From Acidobacteriota bacterium (GTDB taxonomy: Bacteria > Acidobacteriota > Blastocatellia > Pyrinomonadales > Pyrinomonadaceae): DNA of 64,000 nt. The notes beneath the pieces are model-generated. The model had not been told where the DNA came from. It ran no database searches and was given only the letters and a program-made list of their open reading frames with translations. The stretch covers positions 64,420 to 128,419 of the forward strand of contig JAIVJI010000007.1 of the NCBI GenBank assembly GCA_020200135.1, given 5' to 3'. Below, one piece after another: positions 10,400 to 21,274 of the stretch. Each line of letters begins with the position of its first letter. The first letter of the stretch is position 1. The translations under genes were made by a program, and so were the position numbers.

Positions 10400-11806
10400 A
10401 TGATTACCCCGCTGAAGAGGGCGCTGGCGTGCTCGTCGCTCGTCGCGCTGCTCGCCGCCGTGACCTGCGCGCAGTCCGCCCTTCAGGACGCGAGCGGCGA
10501 GAGCAGCGTCTTCATAAAAGACGGCGGCGGCTTCGCGCGCATCAACCCCACCGACAAGAGCATCGACATCGGCTTCCTGCGCGACAGGGGTGACGAGAGG
10601 TGGTACTTCGGGCTGGACGCCAAGGGCAAGGCCGGCGGGAACTTCGCCTCCCTCTTCAGCGGCCGCACGCCCGCGCCCGAGGCCCGGCTCGGCTTCACGC
10701 TCGGGAAGAGGTTCGTGGCCGTGGACTCGGACTTCAGAACCATCCAGAAGTGCGCCAAGACGACGGCGCCCGAACTCCTAGCCAATCCGCCGAAGCTGAC
10801 CCCCGAGGGGAGGGAGCAGTTCGTCGAAAAGCTCAAGGCGAGCCGCGCCCCCGAACTCCTGAAGGAGATCACTCAGACAAGGAGGGACGAGATAAAGCAG
10901 GAGCTACTCAAGAGGGCCAAAGAGGACGGGGCCTCGGCCACCGTGGCGGAGTTGTACGCGGAGCAGCTCGCGGACAAAAGGGTCGCGGCCGAGGCCGAAA
11001 CCCTCGCCAAGAAGGCGGACGAACGGGCTGAGGAAGAGGCCAAGAATAAGCTCGCCGCCTCGGGCGGCCTGGACCCGAACGCCGGGCCGCTCGACCCGGC
11101 GGGGGCGGACGTCCTCGCCAAGGCGCTGTGCGCCGCGGAAGACCCGAACCTCATTCGACGGCTCGACCCGGACTGGCTCGCCTTCAGGTTCGAGTACACG
11201 CGGGCGAGCTACAAACTCCTAAACACGGGCGGGGCCTTCGCCGACCAGATCAGGAAGCAGAACTTCGACGGCTTCTCGGCCACCGTGGCCTACAACGCGC
11301 TGATCACTCTCGACAGCGTGAAGGAACTGAGGAAGCAGAGGGAGGCGCTGAGGGCGGCGCGCCGGAACAACCTCGACCCGCCGGAGTTGACGCCGCGTGA
11401 GTCGAAAGGCTCCGTGATTCTGGGCATCTCGCTCGGGGTCAAGCGCGCGAACAACATAGATGACCTCAAGTCCACCGATGTCGAGGACCAAATCTTCACG
11501 TCGTCGAGCGAGACGACGCAGCGGAGCGCCTTCGCCAAGCAGACGGTGTTGAGAGGCGATTACAAGGAGTACATCGCCGTGCCGCTCAACACGGACGTGG
11601 TGTGGTATCCGGGGCGGTTCAGGAGCCGGATAGCCTTCGACTTCTTCACGCGCTCGAACCTGGGTTCGACCGACAGGAAGTTCGTCCCCGGCGCCGGCGT
11701 CTTCCTCACGAAGGAGGGCAAGCCGACGAAGGTCGTCGGGGGCATCAGTCTCGCCTACGACGACGGGAAGGCGCGCTTAGGTCTCGTCAGCGGCTTCCAC
11801 TTCTGA
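10400..11806 (+). CDS. hypothetical secreted protein
   Basis: 468 aa with N-terminal signal peptide. Confidence 0.65.
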   Translation: MITPLKRALACSSLVALLAAVTCAQSALQDASGESSVFIKDGGGFARINPTDKSIDIGFLRDRGDERWYFGLDAKGKAGGNFASLFSGRTPAPEARLGFTLGKRFVAVDSDFRTIQKCAKTTAPELLANPPKLTPEGREQFVEKLKASRAPELLKEITQTRRDEIKQELLKRAKEDGASATVAELYAEQLADKRVAAEAETLAKKADERAEEEAKNKLAASGGLDPNAGPLDPAGADVLAKALCAAEDPNLIRRLDPDWLAFRFEYTRASYKLLNTGGAFADQIRKQNFDGFSATVAYNALITLDSVKELRKQREALRAARRNNLDPPELTPRESKGSVILGISLGVKRANNIDDLKSTDVEDQIFTSSSETTQRSAFAKQTVLRGDYKEYIAVPLNTDVVWYPGRFRSRIAFDFFTRSNLGSTDRKFVPGAGVFLTKEGKPTKVVGGISLAYDDGKARLGLVSGFHF

Positions 11807-11821
11807 GCGGGGCGCCGGCTT

Positions 11822-11872
11822 AAAAAAGAGGAGGCGCCGGGGGGGCCGCGTGGCCCGCCCGGCGCCTTTGTT
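11822..11872. terminator. bidirectional intrinsic terminator between convergent genes
   Basis: ggcgccgggggggccgcgtggcccgcccggcgcc hairpin flanked by A and T runs. Confidence 0.75.
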
Positions 11873-11892
11873 TACACGCGGCTGGCCGCCGG

Positions 11893-13647
<1,755 letters not shown>

Positions 13648-13758
13648 CTAAGTTTTTGCGGCCCCTCTCGGACAAGTATCCGTTGACCAAGACGAGCAGC
13701 CATTCTCGCGCACGGCGCGCGCGGAACGCAAACCGCGCCGACGTGCGCCTATGCGAGA

Positions 13759-14913
13759 ATGTCGCGTATGAGAATCGTTATCGTCGGCGGCGGCATCGGG
13801 GGCCTCGCGGCGGCGCTGGCGCTGAGGCGCGAGGGCTTCGAGCCGTCGGTCTACGAGCAGGCGCCCGAGCTGCTCGAGGTCGGCGCCGGCATCGCGGTCT
13901 GGCCCAACGCCTTCAGGGTGCTGGAGCGTCTGGGCCTCGGCGGCGAAGTGCTCGCGCGCGCGGGACACATCCGGCGCGCGAGCTGGCTCGGTCACGACGG
14001 GACGACTTACAAACACTTCGCGTTCCCCGAAACTGGCGCGCCCGCGGTCGCGCTCCGCCGCGCGGACTTACAGGCGACGCTTTGCGGCGCGCTGCCCGCC
14101 AGTTCGCTCCGCCTCGGAAAGACGTTTGAAGGCTTCGCCGAACAGGGCGGGGAAGTCGTCGCGCGCTTCGGCGGCGGGACGGAGGTCGCCTGCGACGTGC
14201 TCGTCGGGGCGGACGGGCTGCACTCGCGCGTGCGCGCTCAGGTGCTCGGCGCGGGCGGGCCGGTCTACCGCGGCTACAGCGTCTGGCGCGGGGTCGCGCG
14301 GCTCAGAGAGGCGACGCTCCCGCCGTCGACGGCGCTTGAGGTCTACGGCGAGGGGCGCCGCTTCGGCGTCGGGCCTCTGGGGCTCGGCCGCACGGGCTGG
14401 TGGGCGACCGCGAACGAGCCCGAGGGGACGCCCGAGTCGCCCGCGGAGCACGCGCCGAAGCTGTCGCGGCTGTTCGGCGGCTGGTGCTCGCCCGTGACCG
14501 AGCTGGTCGGGGCGACGCCTTCCGAGTCCATCCTGCGCAACGCCGCGTACGACCGCCCTCGGGCCGCGCGCTGGGGCCGCGGGGCCGTCACGCTCCTCGG
14601 CGACGCCGTCCACCCGATGACGCCCAACCTCGGGCAGGGCGGCTGCATGGCCGTCGAGGACGCCGCCGTCCTCGCGCGCTGCCTCGCCAAGTATGAGGGC
14701 CCGGGCCGCGCCCTGCGAGCCTACGAGTCGAGACGCCGTGCGCGCGCCGACGCGGTGGCGCGATATTCAAGACTCTACGGCGCCGTCGGCCAGTGGGAGG
14801 GAGGCGCCGCCACGCGCCTGCGCGCGCGCCTCCTCGCGTCCGTCCCCGAGGCGGTGGGGAGAAAGTTGTTGAGAATGGTTTTCGACTACGACGCTTACGC
14901 GGTTGAGGTCTGA
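13759..14913 (+). CDS. FAD-dependent monooxygenase
   Basis: MRIVIVGGGIGGLAAALALRREG; VTLLGDAVHPMTPNLGQGGCMAVEDA. Confidence 0.92.
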   Translation: MSRMRIVIVGGGIGGLAAALALRREGFEPSVYEQAPELLEVGAGIAVWPNAFRVLERLGLGGEVLARAGHIRRASWLGHDGTTYKHFAFPETGAPAVALRRADLQATLCGALPASSLRLGKTFEGFAEQGGEVVARFGGGTEVACDVLVGADGLHSRVRAQVLGAGGPVYRGYSVWRGVARLREATLPPSTALEVYGEGRRFGVGPLGLGRTGWWATANEPEGTPESPAEHAPKLSRLFGGWCSPVTELVGATPSESILRNAAYDRPRAARWGRGAVTLLGDAVHPMTPNLGQGGCMAVEDAAVLARCLAKYEGPGRALRAYESRRRARADAVARYSRLYGAVGQWEGGAATRLRARLLASVPEAVGRKLLRMVFDYDAYAVEV

Positions 14914-14953
14914 AAAAGGGTAGCCCGGCCGTCGAGCCGGGCTACCCTTTTTC
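14914..14953. terminator. bidirectional intrinsic terminator
   Basis: aaaaagggtagcccggccgtcgagccgggctaccctttttc. Confidence 0.85.
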
Positions 14954-14984
14954 AGACCCGCTTGAGCGGCCGAAGGTCCAGCCT

Positions 14985-16103
14985 TTACTTCCCGGCCTGC
15001 GCCTGGCCGGCCTCTTTCTGGAGCATCTCTATCTCGCGCTGGAGCGCGCCCTTCAGCTCGACGTCGGTCGTCTTCTCGACCGCCTTCCTGAGCGCCATGA
15101 TGCGCGCCGTCGTGAGCGCCTGGTCGGCCGCGACCTTCACGTCGGGCTCGACGCCCGTGCCCTCCCAGTTGGTCTTGGTGATGGGGCTCACGGCGCGCCC
15201 CCTCGGGATGAAGACGCCGAAGTGCTTCGAGAGGCGGTTGCTGCCGCCGGGGTTCGCGCCGCCGCCGGTCGTCTCGCCGATGATGGTGGCGCGCTTCAGG
15301 TTCTTGAGGTTGTAAGTGAACTCCTCCGCGCCCGAGAAGGTGTTGTTGCTCGTCAGCACGTACACGTCCCTGCCCGTGTAGCGCTTGCCGGCGACCTCCT
15401 TGTGCGTCCAGAACTCCTCGACCCGTTCGCCCTTGCCCTCGCGCCAGTGCAGAGAGTTGAGGTGGACGGGCTCGGCGCCGAAGAGGTAGGAGCAGATGAG
15501 CGCGACCATCGCCGGGTTGCCGCCGCCGTTCTTGCGCAGGTCGAAGATGATGGCTTCGGTGTTGCTGAGGAAGTTGAAGACGGCGGCCACGGTGTCGCCG
15601 CCGCCCTCCGGGTCGGTGAAGCCGCGGAACTCGACGTAGCCGATGTTGCCCGGCAGCCGCTCGACCTTCTGGAAGCCGTAGTTGATGCGCGCCATGTCGC
15701 GCCGGAACCGCTCGCGCTCCTCGGCCGTCGGCTCGCGCGGGCCGCCCGTCCGCTCGGGGATGGGCTGCGCGGAGTAGCGCACGCGGAGGTGCTTGTCGCG
15801 GCTCACCTCCTGCACGTCCGAGGTCAGCTTCTGCGCGAACTGCCTGGCGCTCGTGATCTGGTCGTACTCGCCACGGGCTACGCGCGCGCGGACGGCCTGC
15901 TCCATCTTGGCGGCCGCGTCGGCGAAGACGTAAGTCTCGTTGAGGCGCTTGATGAGGTTCTCGATGACCTCCTTGCGCGCGGCGGCGTCCACGGTCATGT
16001 CGGGCGGCTCGGGCGGCGCCTGCCGCGCGGGGGCGGCCGAGGGGTCTCCGAGCATGAAGCACGCGCAGAGCGCGAGGGCGAAGAAGGCTTTAAACCTGTG
16101 CAT
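14985..16103 (-). CDS. S41 family (C-terminal processing/IRBP-like) peptidase
   Basis: signal peptide; IIFDLRKNGGGNPAMV and VYVLTSNNTFSGAEEFTYNLK motifs. Confidence 0.9.
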   Translation of the reverse strand: MHRFKAFFALALCACFMLGDPSAAPARQAPPEPPDMTVDAAARKEVIENLIKRLNETYVFADAAAKMEQAVRARVARGEYDQITSARQFAQKLTSDVQEVSRDKHLRVRYSAQPIPERTGGPREPTAEERERFRRDMARINYGFQKVERLPGNIGYVEFRGFTDPEGGGDTVAAVFNFLSNTEAIIFDLRKNGGGNPAMVALICSYLFGAEPVHLNSLHWREGKGERVEEFWTHKEVAGKRYTGRDVYVLTSNNTFSGAEEFTYNLKNLKRATIIGETTGGGANPGGSNRLSKHFGVFIPRGRAVSPITKTNWEGTGVEPDVKVAADQALTTARIMALRKAVEKTTDVELKGALQREIEMLQKEAGQAQAGK

Positions 16104-16312
16104 GTGACTGAAATTCTCCTTGTCTGTTGCGGCCGGTCTTGACTCGTGACTGAAATCGAGTTTCAGTCATATATTACGACACCCCGGTCCCCGAGTTCCA
16201 CTATCTTTCGCCGCCGGGGAGGGGCGTTGCGGCCGGGCGGGGCGTGATGTAACATCAGGCCGCCCAAAATCAAGCCGTCAACCGAGAGACAATCCGGGAG
16301 GAGCTTTAGAGG

Positions 16313-17614
16313 ATGAGCGACCTTTTGAACGCGCCTTTGGCCGAGGTGGACCCTCTAATCTCACGCGCCGTGGACGACGAGGCGCGGAGGCAGGCCGAAG
16401 GGCTGGAGCTGATCGCCTCGGAGAACTTCGTCTCGGAGGCCGTGCTCGAAGCGATGGGCTCTGTCTTCACGAACAAGTACGCCGAAGGCTACCCGCGCAA
16501 GCGCTACTACGGCGGCTGCGAGTTCACGGACGTCGTCGAGCAGGCGGCCATCGACCGCGCCAAAGAGCTGTTCGGCGCCGACCACGCCAACGTCCAGCCG
16601 CACTCGGGCTCGCAGGCCAACATGAGCGTCTACCTCGCGGCCCTGGAGTACGGCGACACCATCCTCGGGATGAACCTCTCGCACGGCGGACACCTCACGC
16701 ACGGCCACCCGCTCAACTTCTCCGGCTTCAGCTATCGTGTAGTCGAGTACGGCGTCTCGCGCGAGACCGAGCAGATAGACTACGAGGATCTTGAGCGCCT
16801 CGCGCAGGAACACAACCCGAAGATGATCGTCTGCGGCGCGTCGGCGTATCCCAGGATCATCGACTTCGAGCGCATCGGCGAGATAGCGCGCTCGGTGGGG
16901 GCGCGCGTGATGGCGGACATCGCGCACATCGCCGGCCCGGTGGCCGCCGGCCTGCACCCTTCGCCGGTGCCGCACGCCGACTACGTGACGACGACCACGC
17001 ACAAGACCCTGCGCGGCCCGCGCGGCGGCCTCGCGCTGTGTAAGGCCGAGCACGCGGCCGACGTCGACCGGAAGGTCTTCCCCGGCGTGCAGGGCGGCCC
17101 GCTCGTCCACATCATCGCCGCCAAGGCCGTCGCCTTCGGCGAGGCGCTGCGCGAGGACTTCAAAGAGTACCAGCGGCGCATACTCGCCAACGCGAAGGCG
17201 CTGGCCGACGAGCTGCGGGAGCAGGGCTTCCGCCTCGTCTCGGGCGGGACGGACAACCACCTCGTCCTCGTGGACGTGTTCATGGAGGGGAAGGGCGTGA
17301 CCGGCAAGGTGGCCGAGAAGGCCCTGGAGGCCGCCAGCATCACCGCCAACAAGAACACCATCCCCTTCGACACCAACAAGCCCTTCGTCGCCTCGGGCAT
17401 CCGCCTGGGGACGCCGGCGCTGACGACGCGCGGGATGGGCGAGGATGAGATGCGGCAGGTCGCGCGCCTCATCGCGGCCGTGCTCCACGACCCGGAGTCG
17501 GAGGAGGTTCGCGACCGCGTGCGCGAGTCCGTACACGAGCTGGCCGCGCGCTTCCCGCTCTACGCGCGCCGGCTGCGCCTGAGGGCCGAAGCCGAGGGCG
17601 TGGGCGCCGACTAA
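16313..17614 (+). CDS. glyA: serine hydroxymethyltransferase
   Basis: [54 protein letters not shown] lysine motif. Confidence 0.97.
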   Translation: MSDLLNAPLAEVDPLISRAVDDEARRQAEGLELIASENFVSEAVLEAMGSVFTNKYAEGYPRKRYYGGCEFTDVVEQAAIDRAKELFGADHANVQPHSGSQANMSVYLAALEYGDTILGMNLSHGGHLTHGHPLNFSGFSYRVVEYGVSRETEQIDYEDLERLAQEHNPKMIVCGASAYPRIIDFERIGEIARSVGARVMADIAHIAGPVAAGLHPSPVPHADYVTTTTHKTLRGPRGGLALCKAEHAADVDRKVFPGVQGGPLVHIIAAKAVAFGEALREDFKEYQRRILANAKALADELREQGFRLVSGGTDNHLVLVDVFMEGKGVTGKVAEKALEAASITANKNTIPFDTNKPFVASGIRLGTPALTTRGMGEDEMRQVARLIAAVLHDPESEEVRDRVRESVHELAARFPLYARRLRLRAEAEGVGAD

Positions 17615-17713
17615 TGCGCCGCGCGCGATGTTTCGCACGTAGTGAACCTCGCTTTAAAACTCAGTCCTCGCGCCGCGCCGACGCGCGGACGCGCTTCACG
17701 AAGGAGGAGAACG

Positions 17714-17938
17714 ATGAGCAGGATTAACGACCCGTCAGAGGAAGGCGGCGGCGGCCCCGGCGAGGGCGGTGGCGGCTTCGTCGATCCGTCCGAGGGGAAC
17801 CGCGCGCAAGGCTCCAGCGAGGAGCGCCGCGAGGACGATGAACGCGGCGAGGGCGGCAAAGGCGGCGGCCGCGAGGGCGGCGGAGACGCGCCGAAGACCG
17901 CTTCGAAGGGCATCAATCCCGTCCAGCACTCCGAGTAG
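17714..17938 (+). CDS. small Gly/Glu-rich protein with DPSE motifs
   Basis: strong SD gaaggaggagaacg before ATG; MSRINDPSEEGGGGPGEGGGGFVDPSEGNRAQ... Confidence 0.6.
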   Translation: MSRINDPSEEGGGGPGEGGGGFVDPSEGNRAQGSSEERREDDERGEGGKGGGREGGGDAPKTASKGINPVQHSE

Positions 17939-18026
17939 CGACACGGCCCGCGGGCGTGCGCCCGTGTACGCGACTTGCCCTGCCGCGCGGCCCGGCGCGG
18001 TGTTACTTCACGAAAGGAGCAGTGTC

Positions 18027-18152
18027 ATGTCCAGCAGGGAATTCCCCGGCGGCACACAGGTCGACCCGTCCGAGGACGCGCTCGAGGGCGAGCAGCAGGC
18101 GCAGGTCGATCCGTCAGAGGATCAGGACGAAGAGGCGGAAGTCGTAGAGTAG
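18027..18152 (+). CDS. small acidic protein with two VDPSED motifs
   Basis: SD acgaaaggag; MSSREFPGGTQVDPSEDALEGEQQAQVDPSEDQDEEAEVVE. Confidence 0.58.
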   Translation: MSSREFPGGTQVDPSEDALEGEQQAQVDPSEDQDEEAEVVE

Positions 18153-18292
18153 ACGGCCGGGTTTTCAGCGCCCGCCGGCATAACCCGAGGGGCCGGCGTT
18201 CAGCGTGAGGGCGCGAGCCTTTGTGACTGACCGCCGGCCTCTCTTTCCTTTGAGAACACAACTTTTCCGTTGAGGACAAAACTTTGACGCCT

Positions 18293-20467
18293 ATGGTCAG
18301 AAAGATTTCCGCCGCCCTCGCCGCCGCGCTGCTGCTCTCTTCGAGCTTCGCCTCGCCGCCGCCGGCGCGCGCGCAGGCGGCCGCCCCGGCCGCCCCGGAG
18401 GCGCGTGCGAAAGAGTCTCCGGCGTGGATGAAGGACGCGCTGGCGAAACTCGAAGCCGAGCTGGCGTCGAAGTACGGCGAGGCGCAGCGCGCGCGCGCGG
18501 CGCGCGGGCTCGGGCAGGTGGCGGGCTTCTGGCGCGAGGAGGACGGCGCCGCCGCCGCCTTCGGCGAGTTCGTCCGCGCCAACTTCGCGGGCGACCAGGC
18601 GACGCTCGACACGATGTTCGAGCGCTTCCAGCACAACCTCGAACAGCTCTACGGCCACATGGGCGAGATCGGCCGCGAGTTCCGCACGCAGGCCGACCTC
18701 GACCGCGGGCCGATACTCCCCTTCGACGACCTCTTCAACGGCTACGACCCGGGCGCGCACCTCTCGGACGACTTCTTCCGCAACAAGCTCGCCTTCGTCG
18801 TCCTGCTCAACTTCCCGCTGACAACGCTCGAACAGCGCCTCACGGAGGGCGAGCGCTGGACGCGCCGGCAGTGGGCCGAGGCGCGACTGGCGTCACAGTT
18901 CTCGCGCCGCATCCCGGCCGAGGTCAACCTCGCCAACGCGCGCGACTCGGCCGAGGCCGACCGCTACGTCTCGAGCTACAACGTCTGGATGCACCACGTC
19001 CTCGACCGGGAGGGACGCCGCCTCTTCCCCGCGCGGATGCGTCTGCTCACGCACTGGAACCTGCGCGACCAGATCAAGGCCGACTACGGCGACCGGGTCG
19101 AAGGACTCGCGAAGCAGCGCGCCGTCCAGCAGGTGCTCGAGCGCATCGTGACGCAGACCATCCCGGCCGCCGTCGTCGACAACCCGCGCTACGACTGGAA
19201 CCCTTTCACCAACGCGGTGCGGCCGACGACCGAGCGCGACTTCAGCGCGCCGGGCATCGAGGTGCCGGGCGCGCCCGTCCCGGCGGGCGCGGCGCTCGAC
19301 GCGCCGGAGCCCGACACGCGCTACGCGAAGCTCCTGCTCGCCTTCCGCTCGGCGCGCCGCGTTGACCCGTACGCGCCGACCGCGCCGACCTACATCGCCC
19401 GCAGCTTCGACGAGGGGCGCGAGATACCCGAGGCGCGCGTCCGCCGGATGTTCGAGCAGGTGCTCTCCTCGCCGCTCGTCCCGCGGGTCGCCGCGCTCAT
19501 CGAGCAGCGCCTGGGCCGGCCGCTCGAACCCTTCGACGTCTGGTACGACGGCTTCCGCCCGCGCGGCGCGTACACCGAGGCGCAGCTCGACGAGATAGTC
19601 TCGAAGCGGTACCCGGACGCGGCGGCGTTTGAGAAGGATATTCCGAACATTCTCGTCAAGCTCGGCTTCTCGAAGGAGCGCGCCGAGAGTCTCGCCGCCA
19701 ACGTCGTCGTGGACCCGGCGCGCGGGTCGGGGCACGCGATGGGGGCTTCGATGCGCTCGGCCAAGACGCGCCTGCGCACGCGCATCGAGAAGACGGGGAT
19801 GAACTACAAGGGCTACAACATCGCCGTCCACGAACTCGGCCACAACATCGAGCAGACGCTCTCGCTCAACCACATCGACCACACGCTCCTCCAGGGCGTG
19901 CCCAACGCGGCCTTCACCGAGGCGCTCGCCTTCGTCTTCCAGCACAAAGACCTCGAACTGCTCGGGCTCTCGCGCCCCGACGCGCAGAGCGAGGCGCTCA
20001 AGACGCTCAACGCCTTCTGGGGGACGTACGAGATAGCCGGGATGGCGCTCGTCGACATGCGGACGTGGCACTGGCTCTACGAGCACCCGCGGGCGACGCC
20101 GGCGGAGCTGAAAGACGCCATGCTGCGGATAGCGCGCGAGGTCTGGAACAAGTACTACGCGCCGGTCTTCAAGCGGCGCGACGTGGTGCTGCTCGCCGTC
20201 TACTCGCACATGATCAACTACCCGCTCTACCTTCCGAACTACCCGCTCGGCCACATGATCGCCTTCCAAATCGAGGAGCAGATAGAAAAGGCCGGCCGCA
20301 TCGGCCCCGAGTTCGAGCGCATGGCCACCGCCGGCAACATCGCCCCCGACCTCTGGATGAAGAAGGCGACCGGCGCCCCCGTCGGCCCCGAGGCCATGCT
20401 CAGCGCCACGCAAAAGGCGCTCGCCGCGCTGGCGCGGCCGGCGCCGGCGGCGGAAAGGGGCCGGTAG
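18293..20467 (+). CDS. secreted zinc metallopeptidase (HExxH gluzincin-like)
   Basis: signal peptide; NIAVHELGHNIEQ followed by FTEALAFVFQ. Confidence 0.75.
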   Translation: MVRKISAALAAALLLSSSFASPPPARAQAAAPAAPEARAKESPAWMKDALAKLEAELASKYGEAQRARAARGLGQVAGFWREEDGAAAAFGEFVRANFAGDQATLDTMFERFQHNLEQLYGHMGEIGREFRTQADLDRGPILPFDDLFNGYDPGAHLSDDFFRNKLAFVVLLNFPLTTLEQRLTEGERWTRRQWAEARLASQFSRRIPAEVNLANARDSAEADRYVSSYNVWMHHVLDREGRRLFPARMRLLTHWNLRDQIKADYGDRVEGLAKQRAVQQVLERIVTQTIPAAVVDNPRYDWNPFTNAVRPTTERDFSAPGIEVPGAPVPAGAALDAPEPDTRYAKLLLAFRSARRVDPYAPTAPTYIARSFDEGREIPEARVRRMFEQVLSSPLVPRVAALIEQRLGRPLEPFDVWYDGFRPRGAYTEAQLDEIVSKRYPDAAAFEKDIPNILVKLGFSKERAESLAANVVVDPARGSGHAMGASMRSAKTRLRTRIEKTGMNYKGYNIAVHELGHNIEQTLSLNHIDHTLLQGVPNAAFTEALAFVFQHKDLELLGLSRPDAQSEALKTLNAFWGTYEIAGMALVDMRTWHWLYEHPRATPAELKDAMLRIAREVWNKYYAPVFKRRDVVLLAVYSHMINYPLYLPNYPLGHMIAFQIEEQIEKAGRIGPEFERMATAGNIAPDLWMKKATGAPVGPEAMLSATQKALAALARPAPAAERGR

Positions 20468-20565
20468 TCAAGGCGGAGCCCGAGCCTTTATACTGACGAC
20501 AGGTTTTTTTGCGTCGCCGGCGCCGCGCCGCGGGCGTCGTCCGTTGGAGAAAGGAAAGACGATTG

Positions 20566-21252
20566 ATGCATCCCACCCCCACGGGAGTCCTGTCTCTCGC
20601 CCTGTGCCTGTGCGCGTTCTGGGCCGCCGCCGCGCCGCCGCGCTCCCTCGCGCAAACACAGGCGGGGCCGCCCCCTCCGCCGCGCCCGACTCCCGCGCAA
20701 AAGGCGCCCGCGCCGCTGCCGCGCAAGGCCGTCGCGGGCGCGCGCGCCGGGCAGGGTTGGCAGCGTTACGAGATCGGCGCGCCGCCCGTGCTCAGCGTCG
20801 ACCTCCCGGCCAAACACGAGGTCGAGACCGAGATGGTGGCGATGGGCGGGAGCCTTTCCGCGCCCGCCTACGTCTACACGGGCGAGACCGCCGACGGCAC
20901 CTACATCGCCTACTTCATCGAGAACCTGCCCCTCGACTCGGCGCGGATGCCCGAGGCCATCAAGAAGCAGTTTTACGACGGCGTGTGGGAGGGGATGGCC
21001 AAGGGGATTAAGAGCGGGATGGAGAAGAACGGCCTCCTCATCGAGCTGGTGACCGGCCAGTCGAAGATGGTCAAGGTCGGCGGGCTCGACGCGCGCGAAC
21101 AGGATTTCACCCTCGGCCCGCTCAAGGGGCGCGCGCGGGTCGTGCTCTCGGGCAACCGCGCGTTCCTCGTCCTCCTGCTGGAACTGGGCGACACCATCTC
21201 GGGCACGGGCCTCGCCTTCCTCGACTCGCTCGAAGTCCGCGCCCCGCGCTAG
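20566..21252 (+). CDS. hypothetical secreted protein
   Basis: ATG 20566 with signal peptide, ends shortly before helicase gene. Confidence 0.7.
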   Translation: MHPTPTGVLSLALCLCAFWAAAAPPRSLAQTQAGPPPPPRPTPAQKAPAPLPRKAVAGARAGQGWQRYEIGAPPVLSVDLPAKHEVETEMVAMGGSLSAPAYVYTGETADGTYIAYFIENLPLDSARMPEAIKKQFYDGVWEGMAKGIKSGMEKNGLLIELVTGQSKMVKVGGLDAREQDFTLGPLKGRARVVLSGNRAFLVLLLELGDTISGTGLAFLDSLEVRAPR

Positions 21253-21274
21253 GGGCGGCCAGGCGTCAGAACAC

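Noticed and set aside
18250-18292. Two ~20-bp similar stretches (ttgagaacacaactttt / ttgaggacaaaacttt) before the metallopeptidase gene
   Set aside because: Only two imperfect copies; too weak to call an operator
18893-20413. 506 aa antisense ORF
   Set aside because: Shadow of the HELGH metallopeptidase gene
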